A stretch of DNA of 64,000 nt from Pseudomonas trivialis (lineage in GTDB: Bacteria > Pseudomonadota > Gammaproteobacteria > Pseudomonadales > Pseudomonadaceae). The stretch lies in assembly GCF_001439805.1 (NCBI RefSeq), contig NZ_JYLK01000008.1, positions 177,635 through 241,634 of the forward strand. The letters run 5' to 3'. The notes under the pieces are model-generated. The model saw nothing but the letters and a program-made list of their open reading frames with translations, was not told where the DNA came from and ran no database searches. The position numbers were made by a program, and so were the translations under genes. This document shows positions 29,993 through 39,128 of the stretch, piece after piece (the first letter of the stretch is position 1; each line of letters begins with the position of its first letter).

Positions 29993-32146
29993 TTGAATTC
30001 TGATATCGATGTGGCGCAGCTCAACCATGACCTGCGCAGTCAGCACGACGATCCTTTACTGGATGGGCTGCTGACCCTCTGTTCCCTGCATTACAAACCC
30101 GCCAGCCGCGCCATGCTGACCACCGGCCTGCCCCTGGCCGCGCAACGCCTGAGCGCCGAGCTGCTGCCACGCGCGGCAGCCCGCGCGGGTTTGCAGGGGC
30201 GATTGCTGCAACGCAAGCTGGAACAGATTCCGACGATTGCCCTGCCCGCCATGCTGCTGCTCAAGGAGGGGCGCAGTGCGGTGCTGTTGGGCTGGGACGG
30301 GGACACGGCGCGCCTGCTGCTGAGCGAAAGCGATGGTGGCGAGGTTCATGTCAGCCGTGAGCTGTTGAGCCAGGATTACAGCGGGCGGGTGTTCTTCGCC
30401 CAGCCGCAGCACAAGTTCGACGTCACCAACGGCACGCTGATCCCCCGTGCGCGCTCGTGGTTTCGCGACACTCTCAAACGCTCACGCTGGCTGTACGCCG
30501 ACGCCATCGCCGCAAGCCTGGTGATCAACCTGATCGCCCTGGCCGCGCCGCTGTTCGTGATGAACGTGTACGACCGCGTGGTGCCGAACCAGGCCACCGC
30601 CACCCTGTGGGTGCTGGCCATCGGTATCTGTGGCGCCTACCTGTTCGACCTGTTGCTCAAGAGCCTGCGCAGCTTGTGCCTGGACCTGGCGGGCAAGAAA
30701 ACCGACCTGATCATTTCCGCGACGCTGTTCGAGCGCATCGTGGGCATGGCGATGAAAGTGCGTCCGGCACGGGTGGGCAGCTACGCGCAAAATATCCATG
30801 AGTTTCAGGGGATGCGCGACTTCCTCACGTCCCTGACCCTCACCAGCCTGATCGACCTGCCGTTTACGCTGATCATCCTGTTGGTGATCGCCCTGCTCGG
30901 CGGCCACCTGGTGTGGATCCCGATCATCGCCTTCCCACTGGCGCTGGGTATCGGCCATTTGCTGCAAAAACCGCTGACGGCGACCCTGCAACGCACCATG
31001 GCCCTGGGCGCCGAGCGTCAGTCGAGCCTGATCGAAACCCTCGCCGGGCTCGATGCGGTGAAGGTCAATAACGCCGAGAGCGAGCGCCAGTACCAGTGGG
31101 AACAGACCATCGGCACCCTTAGCCGGCTCGAACTGCGGGTCAAGGTGCTGTCGGGCCTGGCCATGAACATTACTTTGCTGATCCAGCAAGTGGCGGGCGT
31201 GGCGATGATCATTTTCGGCGTGTACCAGATCATCGACGGCAACCTCAGCATGGGCGGCCTGGTGGCGTGCTACATGCTCAGCGGCCGCGCGCTGGGGCCG
31301 TTGGCCCAACTGTCCGGGCTGTTGACCCGTTACCAGCAGGCCAAGGTGACGATGGTGTCGGTGGACGAGATGATGGAGCTGCCGCAGGAGCGCAATTACG
31401 ACGAGCGCCCGCTCAGCCGTAAAGCGCTGCAAGGCGCGATGGCGTTCCGTGAAGTCGACTTTACCTACCCGAACCAGCAGACCCTGGCGCTGCGCGGTAT
31501 CAACCTGAACATCCGCCCCGGCGAGAAGATCGGCATCATCGGCCGCAGCGGCTCGGGCAAAAGCTCGCTGGCCAAACTGCTGGTCGGCCTGTATCAGCCG
31601 GACGCCGGCTCCTTGCTGGTGGACGGCGTGGACATCCGCCAGATCGACGTCAGCGAGCTGCGCCACAACATCGGCTACGTGGCCCAGGATATTCAACTGC
31701 TGGCCGGCACCCTGCGCGACAACCTGGTATCGGGCGCGCGCTACGTCGACGATGAAATGGTCTTGCAGGCGGCCGAGCTGGCCGGCGTGCATGAGTTTGC
31801 CAGGCTGCACCCGCAAGGCTACGAGTTGCAAGTGGGCGAGCGCGGGCAAAACCTGTCCGGCGGCCAGCGCCAGAACGTGGCCCTGGCCCGTGCGCTGCTG
31901 CTCAACCCGCCGATTTTGTTGCTGGACGAGCCGACCAGCGCCATGGACAACACCGGCGAAGAGCGCCTCAAGCAGCGCCTGCAGTCGGTGATCGAAAACA
32001 AGACGGTGATTCTCGTCACCCACCGTGCTTCGCTGCTGAGCCTGGTCGACCGCCTGCTGGTAATCGACCGCGGTCAGATCCTCGCAGACGGCCCGAAAGC
32101 GGCCGTTATGGAAGCGCTGAAAAAGGGGCAGATCAGTGTCGCTTAA
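29993..32146 (+). CDS. lapB: Type I secretion ABC transporter LapB
   Basis: A 717-aa inner-membrane permease/ATPase that drives LapA export. Residues 1-140 form a peptidase C39-like domain that lacks the catalytic Cys/His arrangement, as expected for RTX adhesin exporters. About six helices follow (from LYADAIAASLVINLIALAAP). The C-terminal ATPase has Walker A GRSGSGKSSL, signature LSGGQRQNVALARAL, Walker B PILLLDEPTSAMD and the switch His in LVTHRASLL. The start is a TTG at 29993 with GAGAGAG about 6 nt upstream; a GTG six codons later is the alternative. Its end overlaps lapC by 11 nt. Confidence 0.94.
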   Translation: MNSDIDVAQLNHDLRSQHDDPLLDGLLTLCSLHYKPASRAMLTTGLPLAAQRLSAELLPRAAARAGLQGRLLQRKLEQIPTIALPAMLLLKEGRSAVLLGWDGDTARLLLSESDGGEVHVSRELLSQDYSGRVFFAQPQHKFDVTNGTLIPRARSWFRDTLKRSRWLYADAIAASLVINLIALAAPLFVMNVYDRVVPNQATATLWVLAIGICGAYLFDLLLKSLRSLCLDLAGKKTDLIISATLFERIVGMAMKVRPARVGSYAQNIHEFQGMRDFLTSLTLTSLIDLPFTLIILLVIALLGGHLVWIPIIAFPLALGIGHLLQKPLTATLQRTMALGAERQSSLIETLAGLDAVKVNNAESERQYQWEQTIGTLSRLELRVKVLSGLAMNITLLIQQVAGVAMIIFGVYQIIDGNLSMGGLVACYMLSGRALGPLAQLSGLLTRYQQAKVTMVSVDEMMELPQERNYDERPLSRKALQGAMAFREVDFTYPNQQTLALRGINLNIRPGEKIGIIGRSGSGKSSLAKLLVGLYQPDAGSLLVDGVDIRQIDVSELRHNIGYVAQDIQLLAGTLRDNLVSGARYVDDEMVLQAAELAGVHEFARLHPQGYELQVGERGQNLSGGQRQNVALARALLLNPPILLLDEPTSAMDNTGEERLKQRLQSVIENKTVILVTHRASLLSLVDRLLVIDRGQILADGPKAAVMEALKKGQISVA

Positions 32147-33512
32147 ATCCGGACCACGTCGCCTCAAAGACGTCATCGTCGGTTATTTCAGAGGCACCGA
32201 CTCCCTCGACGACCAGCCCTTGCCCGAAGTGGAAAAAGCCCTGGTCGACGACGCACCGCGCATCGTGCGCCTGACCATCTGGGGCGTGATCGGCTTCTTC
32301 GTGTTCCTGCTGCTGTGGGCGCACTTCGCGATCATCGATGAAGTGACCAAGGGCGAAGGCAAGGCCATCCCGTCATCGCGCATCCAGAAAATCCAGAACC
32401 TGGAAGGCGGTATCGTCGCGCAGATTTACGTGCACGAAGGCCAGATCGTCGAACCCGGCGCGCCGCTGGTGCGCCTGGACGACACGCGCTTTGCCTCCAA
32501 CGTCGGCGAAACCGAAGCCGACCGCGTGGCCATGGAACTGCGCGTGGAGCGCCTGAGCGCGGAAGTGGAAAACCGCCCGCTGAACATCACTGAAGATGCC
32601 CGCAAGGCCGTGCCTAACCAGGCCTCGAACGAAGAATCGCTGTACCTGAGCCGGCGCCAGCAACTGGCCGACGAGATTGGCGGGCTGCAACAGCAATTGC
32701 TGCAGCGTCAGCAGGAGCTGCGTGAATTCAGCTCCAAGCAGGAGCAGTACCGCAACAGCCTGAGCCTGCTGCGCCAGGAGATCGGCATGTCCGAACCGCT
32801 GGTGCAGCAGGGTGCTATTTCGCCAGTGGAAGTGCTGCGCTTAAAGCGTTCGGAAGTTGAAACCCGTGGCATGCTCGACGGCACCACCCTGGCCATCCCG
32901 CGTGCCCAGGCGGCCATCAACGAAGTGCAACAAAAGATCAACGAAACCCGCGGCAAATTCCGCAGCGAAGCCTTGGCCCAGCTCAACGAAGCACGCACCA
33001 ACCTGAGCAAGGCCCAGGCCACCTCCAAAGGCCTGGAAGACCGCGTGAGCCGCACCATGGTCACCTCGCCGGTGCGCGGCATCGTCAAACAGATGCTGGT
33101 CAACACCGTGGGCGGCGTGATCCAGCCCGGCAGCGACATCGCCGAAGTGGTCCCGCTGGACGATACGCTGCTGGTGGAAGCACGCATCCGCCCGCAGGAC
33201 ATCGCCTTCCTGCACCCGGGCCAGGAAGCCATGATCAAATTCACCGCCTACGACTACACCATCTACGGCGGCCTCAAAGGCAAACTCGAACAGATCGGCG
33301 CCGACACCGTGCAGGACGAAGAGAAGAAAAACACCTTCTACGTCATCAAACTGCGCACTGAACGCAGCCATCTGGGCACCGATGAAAAACCGCTGTTGAT
33401 CATCCCTGGCATGGTGGCGTCGGTGGACATCATTACCGGCAAGAAGAGCGTGCTGAGTTATCTGCTCAAGCCGATCATCAAGTCACGGGCCGAGGCGTTG
33501 CACGAACGTTGA
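32136..33512 (+). CDS. lapC: Type I secretion membrane-fusion protein LapC (HlyD family)
   Basis: A 458-aa periplasmic adaptor linking LapB and LapE. One transmembrane helix (LTIWGVIGFFVFLLLWAHFA) lies near residues 45-70. A lipoyl/beta-barrel start (KIQNLEGGIVAQIYVHEGQI) follows, then a long coiled coil (about residues 125-300). The C-terminal half returns with VTSPVRGIVKQMLVNTVGGV, and TFYVIKLRTERSHLG is the classic HlyD-family signature near the end. It overlaps lapB by 11 nt, so translation is probably coupled. The transcript may end before tRNA-Thr; no clear hairpin is seen between 33513 and 33590. Confidence 0.94.
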   Translation: MSLKSGPRRLKDVIVGYFRGTDSLDDQPLPEVEKALVDDAPRIVRLTIWGVIGFFVFLLLWAHFAIIDEVTKGEGKAIPSSRIQKIQNLEGGIVAQIYVHEGQIVEPGAPLVRLDDTRFASNVGETEADRVAMELRVERLSAEVENRPLNITEDARKAVPNQASNEESLYLSRRQQLADEIGGLQQQLLQRQQELREFSSKQEQYRNSLSLLRQEIGMSEPLVQQGAISPVEVLRLKRSEVETRGMLDGTTLAIPRAQAAINEVQQKINETRGKFRSEALAQLNEARTNLSKAQATSKGLEDRVSRTMVTSPVRGIVKQMLVNTVGGVIQPGSDIAEVVPLDDTLLVEARIRPQDIAFLHPGQEAMIKFTAYDYTIYGGLKGKLEQIGADTVQDEEKKNTFYVIKLRTERSHLGTDEKPLLIIPGMVASVDIITGKKSVLSYLLKPIIKSRAEALHER

Positions 33513-33589
33513 TCGCTTTGGATTTACGCGGCGTGCGTAGGGAATTGGAGAAAACTGAGGATTTCGCAAAAATAGTCAGTTTTCAGGGG

Positions 33590-33617
33590 TTTACAGGATC
33601 TCGCCAATCGCTATAAT
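33590..33617 (+). promoter_or_regulatory. Sigma-70 type promoter of tRNA-Thr
   Basis: TTTACA at 33590-33595 and a perfect TATAAT at 33612-33617 are separated by 16 nt, and the tRNA begins 14 nt downstream. The fit to the -35/-10 consensus is good. Confidence 0.7.
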
Positions 33618-33631
33618 CGTCGCCCTAACAC

Positions 33632-33707
<76 letters not shown>

Positions 33708-33713
33708 TATCTC

Positions 33714-33737
33714 AAAGCCCCGCAATGCGGGGCTTTG
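33714..33737 (+). terminator. Intrinsic terminator after tRNA-Thr
   Basis: AAAGCCCCGC-AAT-GCGGGGCTTT forms a 10-bp stem starting 7 nt after the tRNA, ending in a short T-run. Confidence 0.8.
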
Positions 33738-34324
33738 TGGTTTCTGGGGTTTGAGAATTCCTCAACAGTTGATATCCCGTTTTCGTCAAAACGCCCAAAA
33801 ACCGTCCACATTCAAAAATCAAGTAGCCGCCCTCGGCGCCAACAACCCTTCTCCTTTCACTCTAACCTGATCCACATCAGCGGAGATGAGCAAGGCGGTG
33901 ATTGATGGTGTGATGAAGGCGTTGCAGTCGCGCTGCCATATCGAACATTAAGCAAACAGGCGCTGAGCCCCTCTTATAAAAAATAATTTTCAGATAAACA
34001 CAGCTCTGTGGCGAGCGGGCTTGCCCCGCGTTGGGCTGCGCAGCGGCCCCAGAACCAGGTTCTGCGCAGGGTCAGGTACAGCGCGTGTTCCTTAATGGGG
34101 GCGCCTCGCACCCCAACGCGGGGCAAGCCCGCTCGCCACAACAAGCCCAGTCGCCACAGAGGCTCCTGTTTGCTGCGCGACAGCGCTAAGTCGAAGATTT
34201 GGCGACGACTCCGCACCTAGGTGATGCGCAGCAAAATTGTGGCACTTCGCCACTTTCCATTTGACACCCCCGCCCCACTCCGTTAAAACCCCCGCCTTGC
34301 TTTTGCTTTCCTATCGAGACATGG
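33738..34324. other. Gene-free stretch between tRNA-Thr and the CHASE2 gene
   Basis: About 590 bp without a supported gene. It contains the REPIN at 34007-34140 and, just after it, a partial REP copy (AGCCCAGTCGCCACAGAG). A short frame at 33888-33951 (MSKAVIDGVMKALQSRCHIE and one more residue) has no recognised relative and no clear ribosome site; it may be a gene remnant. Confidence 0.6.
34007..34140. repeat. REPIN: perfect 29-bp inverted REP pair
   Basis: The left arm at 34007-34035 begins TGTGGCGAGCGGGCTTGCCC, and the right arm at 34112-34140 is its exact reverse complement. The 76-nt spacer holds further symmetry: CAGAACC-A-GGTTCTG and two copies of CTGCGCAG. This is a different REP class from the GTGGGAGG type elsewhere in the window. 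REPINs are moved by RAYT transposases; none is encoded here. Confidence 0.88.
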
Positions 34325-35686
34325 ATGTTGTCGACTCCCCCGCTGTTCAATAAACGTCGCTATTGGCTGGCAGTCATCATCGTGGCGCTTGCGATTCTCG
34401 ATCCTTTCGGCCTGGCCAGTTCCAGCGACAAGGCGTCGGCGCAGTGGCTCAACCGCATGCTCTCCAGCAGTTATCCGAGCCTTGGGCAGCAGCATGTGGC
34501 GGTGGTGTTGATCGATGATGAGTACCTGATGCGCAACGGCACGTCGTGGCCGATGCCCTATGGCGAGCAGAGCAAGCTGTTCAAGCGTTTGCTCGCCTAC
34601 AAGCCCCAGGCGGTGTTTGCGGATCTGCTCTACAGCCATGATCACTCGTTGGGCGATCCTGCGCGCGGTAGTCAGTTGCTGGCGAATGTGTTTGAGCGCT
34701 ATCAGCGCCAGGGCATTCCGTTGTGGCTGGCCAATACTGGGCAGACGCGTGGCGAAGAAGGCCAGGCCAATACGCTGACCCCTTTTACGCAGGTCAGTCG
34801 CCCGGCGTTGGTGAAATGGGAAGGTGTGGACGACCAATACCCGCTGGCGGTGCACACGCAAATGGGGCTGATGGAAACGCCCGCGCTGGCGCTGTACCGC
34901 GTGTTCTGCGCAACGCAGCACTGCGGCTCGCCGCCGGTGGACGCCGAAACGGCAGCGCAGCGCCAGCCGATTGCGGTGCAATGGGGGCTGAAGCTGTCGC
35001 CGGACCAGGCGCGTATCGCTGACATCGCTGACGCCAAGCCGCCGCGACATTTTCTGCTGGACGCCGTGATGCAGTTCTTCCAGGCGGTGTTCTGGAAACT
35101 GGATGACTCGGCCCAGGAACGCCACCCCTACACGCTGACATTGACGGCCAGCGACCTCGAAGTGACCAACCCCGAAGGCCAGGCCCTGATCGCCGAACTG
35201 CTGCGCGGCCGCCTGGTGCTGGTGGGTGCACATATCGAGTCCACCGGCGATCTGGTGGACTCGCCCGTGCACGGTCTGCTTGCCGGCGTGTACCTGCATG
35301 CCATGGCGCTGGATAACCTGATCAACAAGGGCATGGACTACAAACATGAACCCGCCGACTTTTCTCGCCTGCCTGTCAATGGGCTGGACCTGCTGGAGCT
35401 AAGTCTGCTGGCGCTGATTACCTTGCTCAAGGAGCTTCAGACGCGCATGCCGGCGGGCCACAGCATCTTCACCTTTTGCCGGCGACAGGAAGCATGGTTT
35501 TTCTCCTCACCCTACCCGTCCTGGCTACTGGTGATGTCATTGCTCATTGCTTCGAGCATTGTGCTGAGCTGTAACAACATCACCCCGGTCAACGTGCTGG
35601 GCATCATTTCGCTGTCATTGGTGTTATTCAGCGAGCGCCTCGAAGCCTTCTTCAATGGCGAGCGCGCTGAACCGACCGCTGCGTGA
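34325..35686 (+). CDS. CHASE2-domain membrane protein without an output domain
   Basis: A 453-aa membrane protein. A helix near residues 13-32 (YWLAVIIVALAILDPFG) leads into a periplasmic CHASE2 domain: HVAVVLIDDEYLMRNGTSWP and KPQAVFADLLYSHDH are typical strands, and GRLVLVGAHIESTGDLVDSP with HAMALDNLI closes it. Three helices follow at about 350-440. CHASE2 proteins usually continue into a kinase, cyclase or GGDEF domain, but this one ends about 15 residues after the last helix. It is first in an apparent operon with an exported small protein and an M48 lipoprotein. The signal sensed is unknown. Confidence 0.85.
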   Translation: MLSTPPLFNKRRYWLAVIIVALAILDPFGLASSSDKASAQWLNRMLSSSYPSLGQQHVAVVLIDDEYLMRNGTSWPMPYGEQSKLFKRLLAYKPQAVFADLLYSHDHSLGDPARGSQLLANVFERYQRQGIPLWLANTGQTRGEEGQANTLTPFTQVSRPALVKWEGVDDQYPLAVHTQMGLMETPALALYRVFCATQHCGSPPVDAETAAQRQPIAVQWGLKLSPDQARIADIADAKPPRHFLLDAVMQFFQAVFWKLDDSAQERHPYTLTLTASDLEVTNPEGQALIAELLRGRLVLVGAHIESTGDLVDSPVHGLLAGVYLHAMALDNLINKGMDYKHEPADFSRLPVNGLDLLELSLLALITLLKELQTRMPAGHSIFTFCRRQEAWFFSSPYPSWLLVMSLLIASSIVLSCNNITPVNVLGIISLSLVLFSERLEAFFNGERAEPTAA

Positions 35687-35707
35687 TTCAACTCAAGGAA
35701 CCCAAGG

Positions 35708-36073
35708 ATGAACAGAAGCCTCATCGTATTGCTCGCCGCCCTCTTCACTCAGGCCGCCTGGGCGCAAACCCACACCATCACCGCGTTCCTCGCCGACCCG
35801 GTGACGGTGCTGGATGAACAAGGTGCCCCTCAGCGCGACCTGGCGAAAAAAGATACACCCACCCAGCCGTTGACGGTGTTGCAGTACAACCCGGCGCTGG
35901 ACCTGGTGCAGGTGGAGCTGGCCGGCCAGAAAGTCTGGCTGGACACCATGGACCTGCGCATCGAGCCGCCGCTGAACGTGGTGGACCTGCCTTGCCTGGG
36001 CCTGACCAAGAGCCAGGCAAAAAGCAGCCGCAATCATTCCACCATCGGTTTCGGTGCCGGCTGCAATCAATAA
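35708..36073 (+). CDS. Small exported protein, hypothetical
   Basis: A 121-aa protein with a clear signal peptide (MNRSLIVLLAALFTQAAWAQ, cut after AWA). The mature part is about 100 residues with a beta-rich pattern (ITAFLADPVTVLDEQGAPQR, TVLQYNPALDLVQVELAGQK, VWLDTMDLRI), which reads like a small SH3-type or barrel fold. Two Cys (DLPCLG and GAGCNQ) could form a disulfide. It lies 21 nt after the CHASE2 gene and 15 nt before the M48 protease gene, so all three are likely one transcript. The fold guess is weak and no family is recognised. Confidence 0.75.
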   Translation: MNRSLIVLLAALFTQAAWAQTHTITAFLADPVTVLDEQGAPQRDLAKKDTPTQPLTVLQYNPALDLVQVELAGQKVWLDTMDLRIEPPLNVVDLPCLGLTKSQAKSSRNHSTIGFGAGCNQ

Positions 36074-36088
36074 CAAAGGAGCGTCAGG

Positions 36089-37666
36089 GTGAAGGGATTT
36101 CTCGTGGCAACCAGCTTGCTGGCAAGTGCACTGCTCAGTGGTTGCGCAACCTTGAAGGGCGCCGACCAGGCGTTCCTCAACCTGGTGGGGCCGTCGACCC
36201 AATCCAGGGTCCAGGGCCACTACGTGGACAACACCGACGTGCGCCAGTACTACAAGCTCGACCCCCAGCGCCAGAGCAAGCAGCGCCTGAGCTACGACGG
36301 GCGCGCGGTGCCGGCCGCGGAAGCGCGCCAGCAGAACCTGGTGGATATCCCGATGCTGCAGGTGTATTTGCAGGGCATCGTTACGCGCCTGTCCAAGGGC
36401 TGGCCGGGCGAGCTGCCGACCTTGCAGGTGAAGATCACCGACAGCTACAGCTTCGGGCCAGCGGCCGACCCGTACGGCAACCTGTTCGTGCCGCTGGGCA
36501 TGCTGGATAACGTCGCCAGCGAAGATGAAATCGCCGCGATGCTGGGCCACGAGATGAGCCACATTTTGCTGCATCACCACGACCGCATGGCCGCGTTCCA
36601 GCAGCAGAAAGAGATGTTCACCACCGTGGCGTCCACCGTTGCCCTGGCCACCATGGCCGCCGACACCCGCGTGGATCGCAGCTCCGGCACCATGAAGGTA
36701 TTCAGCAAGGACCCGGCCGGCACCCAGAAGACCATCGGCAACACCGTGCTCTATACCGCGCTGGCCAATACCTTTTCCGATCATGTGTGGAGCACCGCCT
36801 GGGGCCGCAGCCAGGAAGACCAGGCCGACCTGCTCGGCACTGATCTGATGATTCGCGCAGGCTATGCGCCGCGCGCCGCCACCCACAGCCTGGAGCGCCT
36901 CAACGATTTCCAGGGCAAGCAGAAGCCGTTGCTCGCGGGCTTTCTCACCGCGCGCAAGAATGCCATGCAGGACTCGTTGCAGCAGTTCAATCTCAGCCAG
37001 TTTCAAAAGGAGCTGGACGTGCTGATCAAGGACGGTCTGGCCACCAGCATCACCGCCACCACGCAGTACTTCAACCGCTCGCACATGGCGGCGATGGACC
37101 GCGACACCGAGCTGCGCCAGTACCTGCAACGCGAATATCGCCAGGAACGCCGCGCACGCGTCAACCCCAAGAGCTGGGCGACGATGAAGAACACGCCGCA
37201 GGTGGCGAAGGCGATGCAGGGCTACAAGGACGCGTACTTTGCCAATGACGCCCTGGAAAAAAACAAGGTGCCCGATGCCGATGCGTTTATCCGCAAGGCA
37301 CTGGCGTCACCGGTCAAGGATCAGCCGGGCATTCGACGCACCGCGTACACCGTGCGCCTGGCCCAGGGCAAAGGCAGCGAGGCGGTGAAAGAGTTGCAGG
37401 CAATCAAGGACTGGTCCCTGGCCGGCCCTTCCACCTACGACTTGATCATCAGCTACCACCTCAAGCGTGGCGACGGCCAGGCGGCGCTGGCAATGATCGA
37501 CAAGGCCGAGCGCAACCTGGGCTCGGAGGAGCTGTTCATCACCGAGAAGCTGTTGGCCAACCAGCAACTCAAGGACACGCAGCAAGTGCAAACTGTGCTG
37601 CGCAAGTGCGAGCAATACCCGACGCGCAAGGAAAACTGCAAGAAGCTCGCCCCGCAAAAAGCCTGA
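36089..37666 (+). CDS. M48-family metalloprotease, lipoprotein
   Basis: A 525-aa zinc metalloprotease. It begins with GTG at 36089 behind AAAGGAGCG. The lipobox LLSGC (Cys19) predicts a lipid anchor; residue +2 is Ala, which favours the outer membrane. The zinc motif HExxH is HEMSH at 154-158, and the third ligand is probably in SQEDQADLLGTDL. The C-terminal half has TPR-like helices (SYHLKRGDGQAALAMIDKAE), as in BepA/YfgC and LoiP relatives that clear misfolded outer-membrane proteins. Its partners here are a CHASE2 sensor and a small exported protein. A bidirectional terminator follows 18 nt after the stop. Confidence 0.88.
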   Translation: MKGFLVATSLLASALLSGCATLKGADQAFLNLVGPSTQSRVQGHYVDNTDVRQYYKLDPQRQSKQRLSYDGRAVPAAEARQQNLVDIPMLQVYLQGIVTRLSKGWPGELPTLQVKITDSYSFGPAADPYGNLFVPLGMLDNVASEDEIAAMLGHEMSHILLHHHDRMAAFQQQKEMFTTVASTVALATMAADTRVDRSSGTMKVFSKDPAGTQKTIGNTVLYTALANTFSDHVWSTAWGRSQEDQADLLGTDLMIRAGYAPRAATHSLERLNDFQGKQKPLLAGFLTARKNAMQDSLQQFNLSQFQKELDVLIKDGLATSITATTQYFNRSHMAAMDRDTELRQYLQREYRQERRARVNPKSWATMKNTPQVAKAMQGYKDAYFANDALEKNKVPDADAFIRKALASPVKDQPGIRRTAYTVRLAQGKGSEAVKELQAIKDWSLAGPSTYDLIISYHLKRGDGQAALAMIDKAERNLGSEELFITEKLLANQQLKDTQQVQTVLRKCEQYPTRKENCKKLAPQKA

Positions 37667-37684
37667 CGCTGAAACGATAGCCAT

Positions 37685-37713
37685 AAAAAACCCCGAACCA
37701 GTCGGGGTTTTTT
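37685..37713. terminator. Bidirectional intrinsic terminator
   Basis: AAAAAACCCCGA-ACCAG-TCGGGGTTTTTT has a perfect stem with A6 on the left and T6 on the right. It serves the convergent M48 (plus) and OprD (minus) genes. Confidence 0.93.
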
Positions 37714-37746
37714 ATCGCCTTGAATCAGGCGTGACGCCCAATCACT

Positions 37747-39048
37747 TTAGAACACGTTGATCGGGTAGTCGGCGAACAGGCGGATTTCGTTGCCGCCCAC
37801 GTTGTACTGGTCGGCGTTGTTCGACACGCGCAACCAGGACGCGCGCGCGCGCAGGCTGAGGTCTTTGGCCGGGCCGCTCTGGACCACGTACTTGAACTGA
37901 TTCCAGATTTCACGCTCGGTGCCATCGCCACGGCCGGTGCCGTCGTCGATGTTGGTGCCGCGCACATAGGCAACGTTATAGGTCAGGCCCGGCACGCCGA
38001 AGGTGGCGAAGTCAATACCGTAGCCGACTTGCCACGAGCGCTCGTCCTTGCCGTTGAAGTCGGACCAGTAAGAGTTGGCCAGCAGGATGGTGTTGCCGCC
38101 ATCGCCGATGCCGCCAGCGTTGCGGTAACCGCCGTAGAGGTAACCGGTGTCGCCGGTGCTGCGCTGGTGAGCGACGGTGAAGCTGTGCGCGCCAACGGCC
38201 CAGGTCGCGCCCAGGCTCCAGATCTTGTTGTCGCGGGCGTCAGCGTCTTTCTGGTTTTCCAGGGCGAAGCTGCGGTCCAGTTTGGTTTTGTAGCCGTTGA
38301 AGTCAAAGGTCAGCGACTGCTTCTCTGGCAGGGCCAGCACGTAGTTGACGTTGACGTATTGCTTCTTCAGCACGTCCTGCATGTGGGACGCATACAGCGC
38401 GGCCGACAGGCTTTCGGTGAATTTGTAGCTGCCACCGATGTAGTCGATGTTCTTGAGGCGGCCGCTGTCGGTGCCTTCGGCGCTCTTGCGCGCTTCCTTG
38501 GTAAAGTGACCGGCGTCCAGTTGCAGGCCGGCGATCTCTTTGGAAACGATGGAAGTACCGGTGTAGGTTTCCGACAACAGGCGCGAATTGTCGTACTGCA
38601 ATACCGGCACGGCCGGGAACTGGTCCCCGTACTTGAGCACAGTGTTGGACACGCGGAACTTCACGGCAGCGCCGCCCTTGGCCAGGTCATGGGGTGCGGA
38701 GCCAGGATTATCGGTGGTGCCGTTCCCCTGCTTGAAGAAGTCGATACCGCCGGCGCCAGCGCGGCCTTTACCACCGTCCAGGCGAATGGCGTATTGACCG
38801 ATCACGTCCACACCCACACCTACGGTGCCTTGGGTGAAGCCCGATTCGAGCTTGCCGATAAAGCCCTGGCCCCATTCGGCTTTGTCCTGCTTGCCGTTTT
38901 TATAGTCACGGCTGATGTAGGCATTACGTGCAGCGATATTCAGGTGGCTGTCTTCGACAAAACCCTTGGATTGCTCCTGGTCGTTTGCCATGGCCGCCGA
39001 TGCGCTCAAAATCCCCAGAGCGATCAGACTCATCCGTTGCTTCAACAT
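37747..39048 (-). CDS. OprD-family outer-membrane porin
   Basis: A 433-aa outer-membrane channel with an N-terminal signal peptide (MLKQRMSLIALGILSASAAM, cut after AMA). The mature start NDQEQSKGFVEDSHLNIAARNAY and the QGFIGKLESGFTQGTVGVGVD region are typical of OprD/Occ porins, which pass amino acids or carboxylates through an 18-stranded barrel. The basic-ladder family pattern KYGDQFPAVPVLQYDNSRLL is present. The protein ends in Phe (YPINVF), as expected for BAM insertion. Substrate class (OccD or OccK) cannot be told by reading. The 5' leader carries two hairpins. Confidence 0.92.
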   Translation of the reverse strand: MLKQRMSLIALGILSASAAMANDQEQSKGFVEDSHLNIAARNAYISRDYKNGKQDKAEWGQGFIGKLESGFTQGTVGVGVDVIGQYAIRLDGGKGRAGAGGIDFFKQGNGTTDNPGSAPHDLAKGGAAVKFRVSNTVLKYGDQFPAVPVLQYDNSRLLSETYTGTSIVSKEIAGLQLDAGHFTKEARKSAEGTDSGRLKNIDYIGGSYKFTESLSAALYASHMQDVLKKQYVNVNYVLALPEKQSLTFDFNGYKTKLDRSFALENQKDADARDNKIWSLGATWAVGAHSFTVAHQRSTGDTGYLYGGYRNAGGIGDGGNTILLANSYWSDFNGKDERSWQVGYGIDFATFGVPGLTYNVAYVRGTNIDDGTGRGDGTEREIWNQFKYVVQSGPAKDLSLRARASWLRVSNNADQYNVGGNEIRLFADYPINVF

Positions 39049-39085
39049 TTCTTATATTCCTTATTACTGTTTGAGTACGCGCTGT

Positions 39086-39118
39086 GACACCAGGCCCCGT
39101 ATCGCTTTTTCTGGTGTC
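39086..39118 (-). promoter_or_regulatory. Inverted repeat in the OprD-gene leader
   Basis: GACACCAG at 39086-39093 and CTGGTGTC at 39111-39118 are perfect 8-bp arms with a 17-nt loop, 38-70 nt upstream of the porin start. It may be an operator or part of the leader RNA, and it sits beside the terminator-like hairpin at 39129-39177. Confidence 0.55.
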
Positions 39119-39128
39119 GACTTTTTCC

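Noticed and set aside
33888..33953. Short frame MSKAVIDGVMKALQ... as a small gene
   Set aside because: Only about 21 codons, with a stop six codons upstream, no convincing ribosome site and no known relative.
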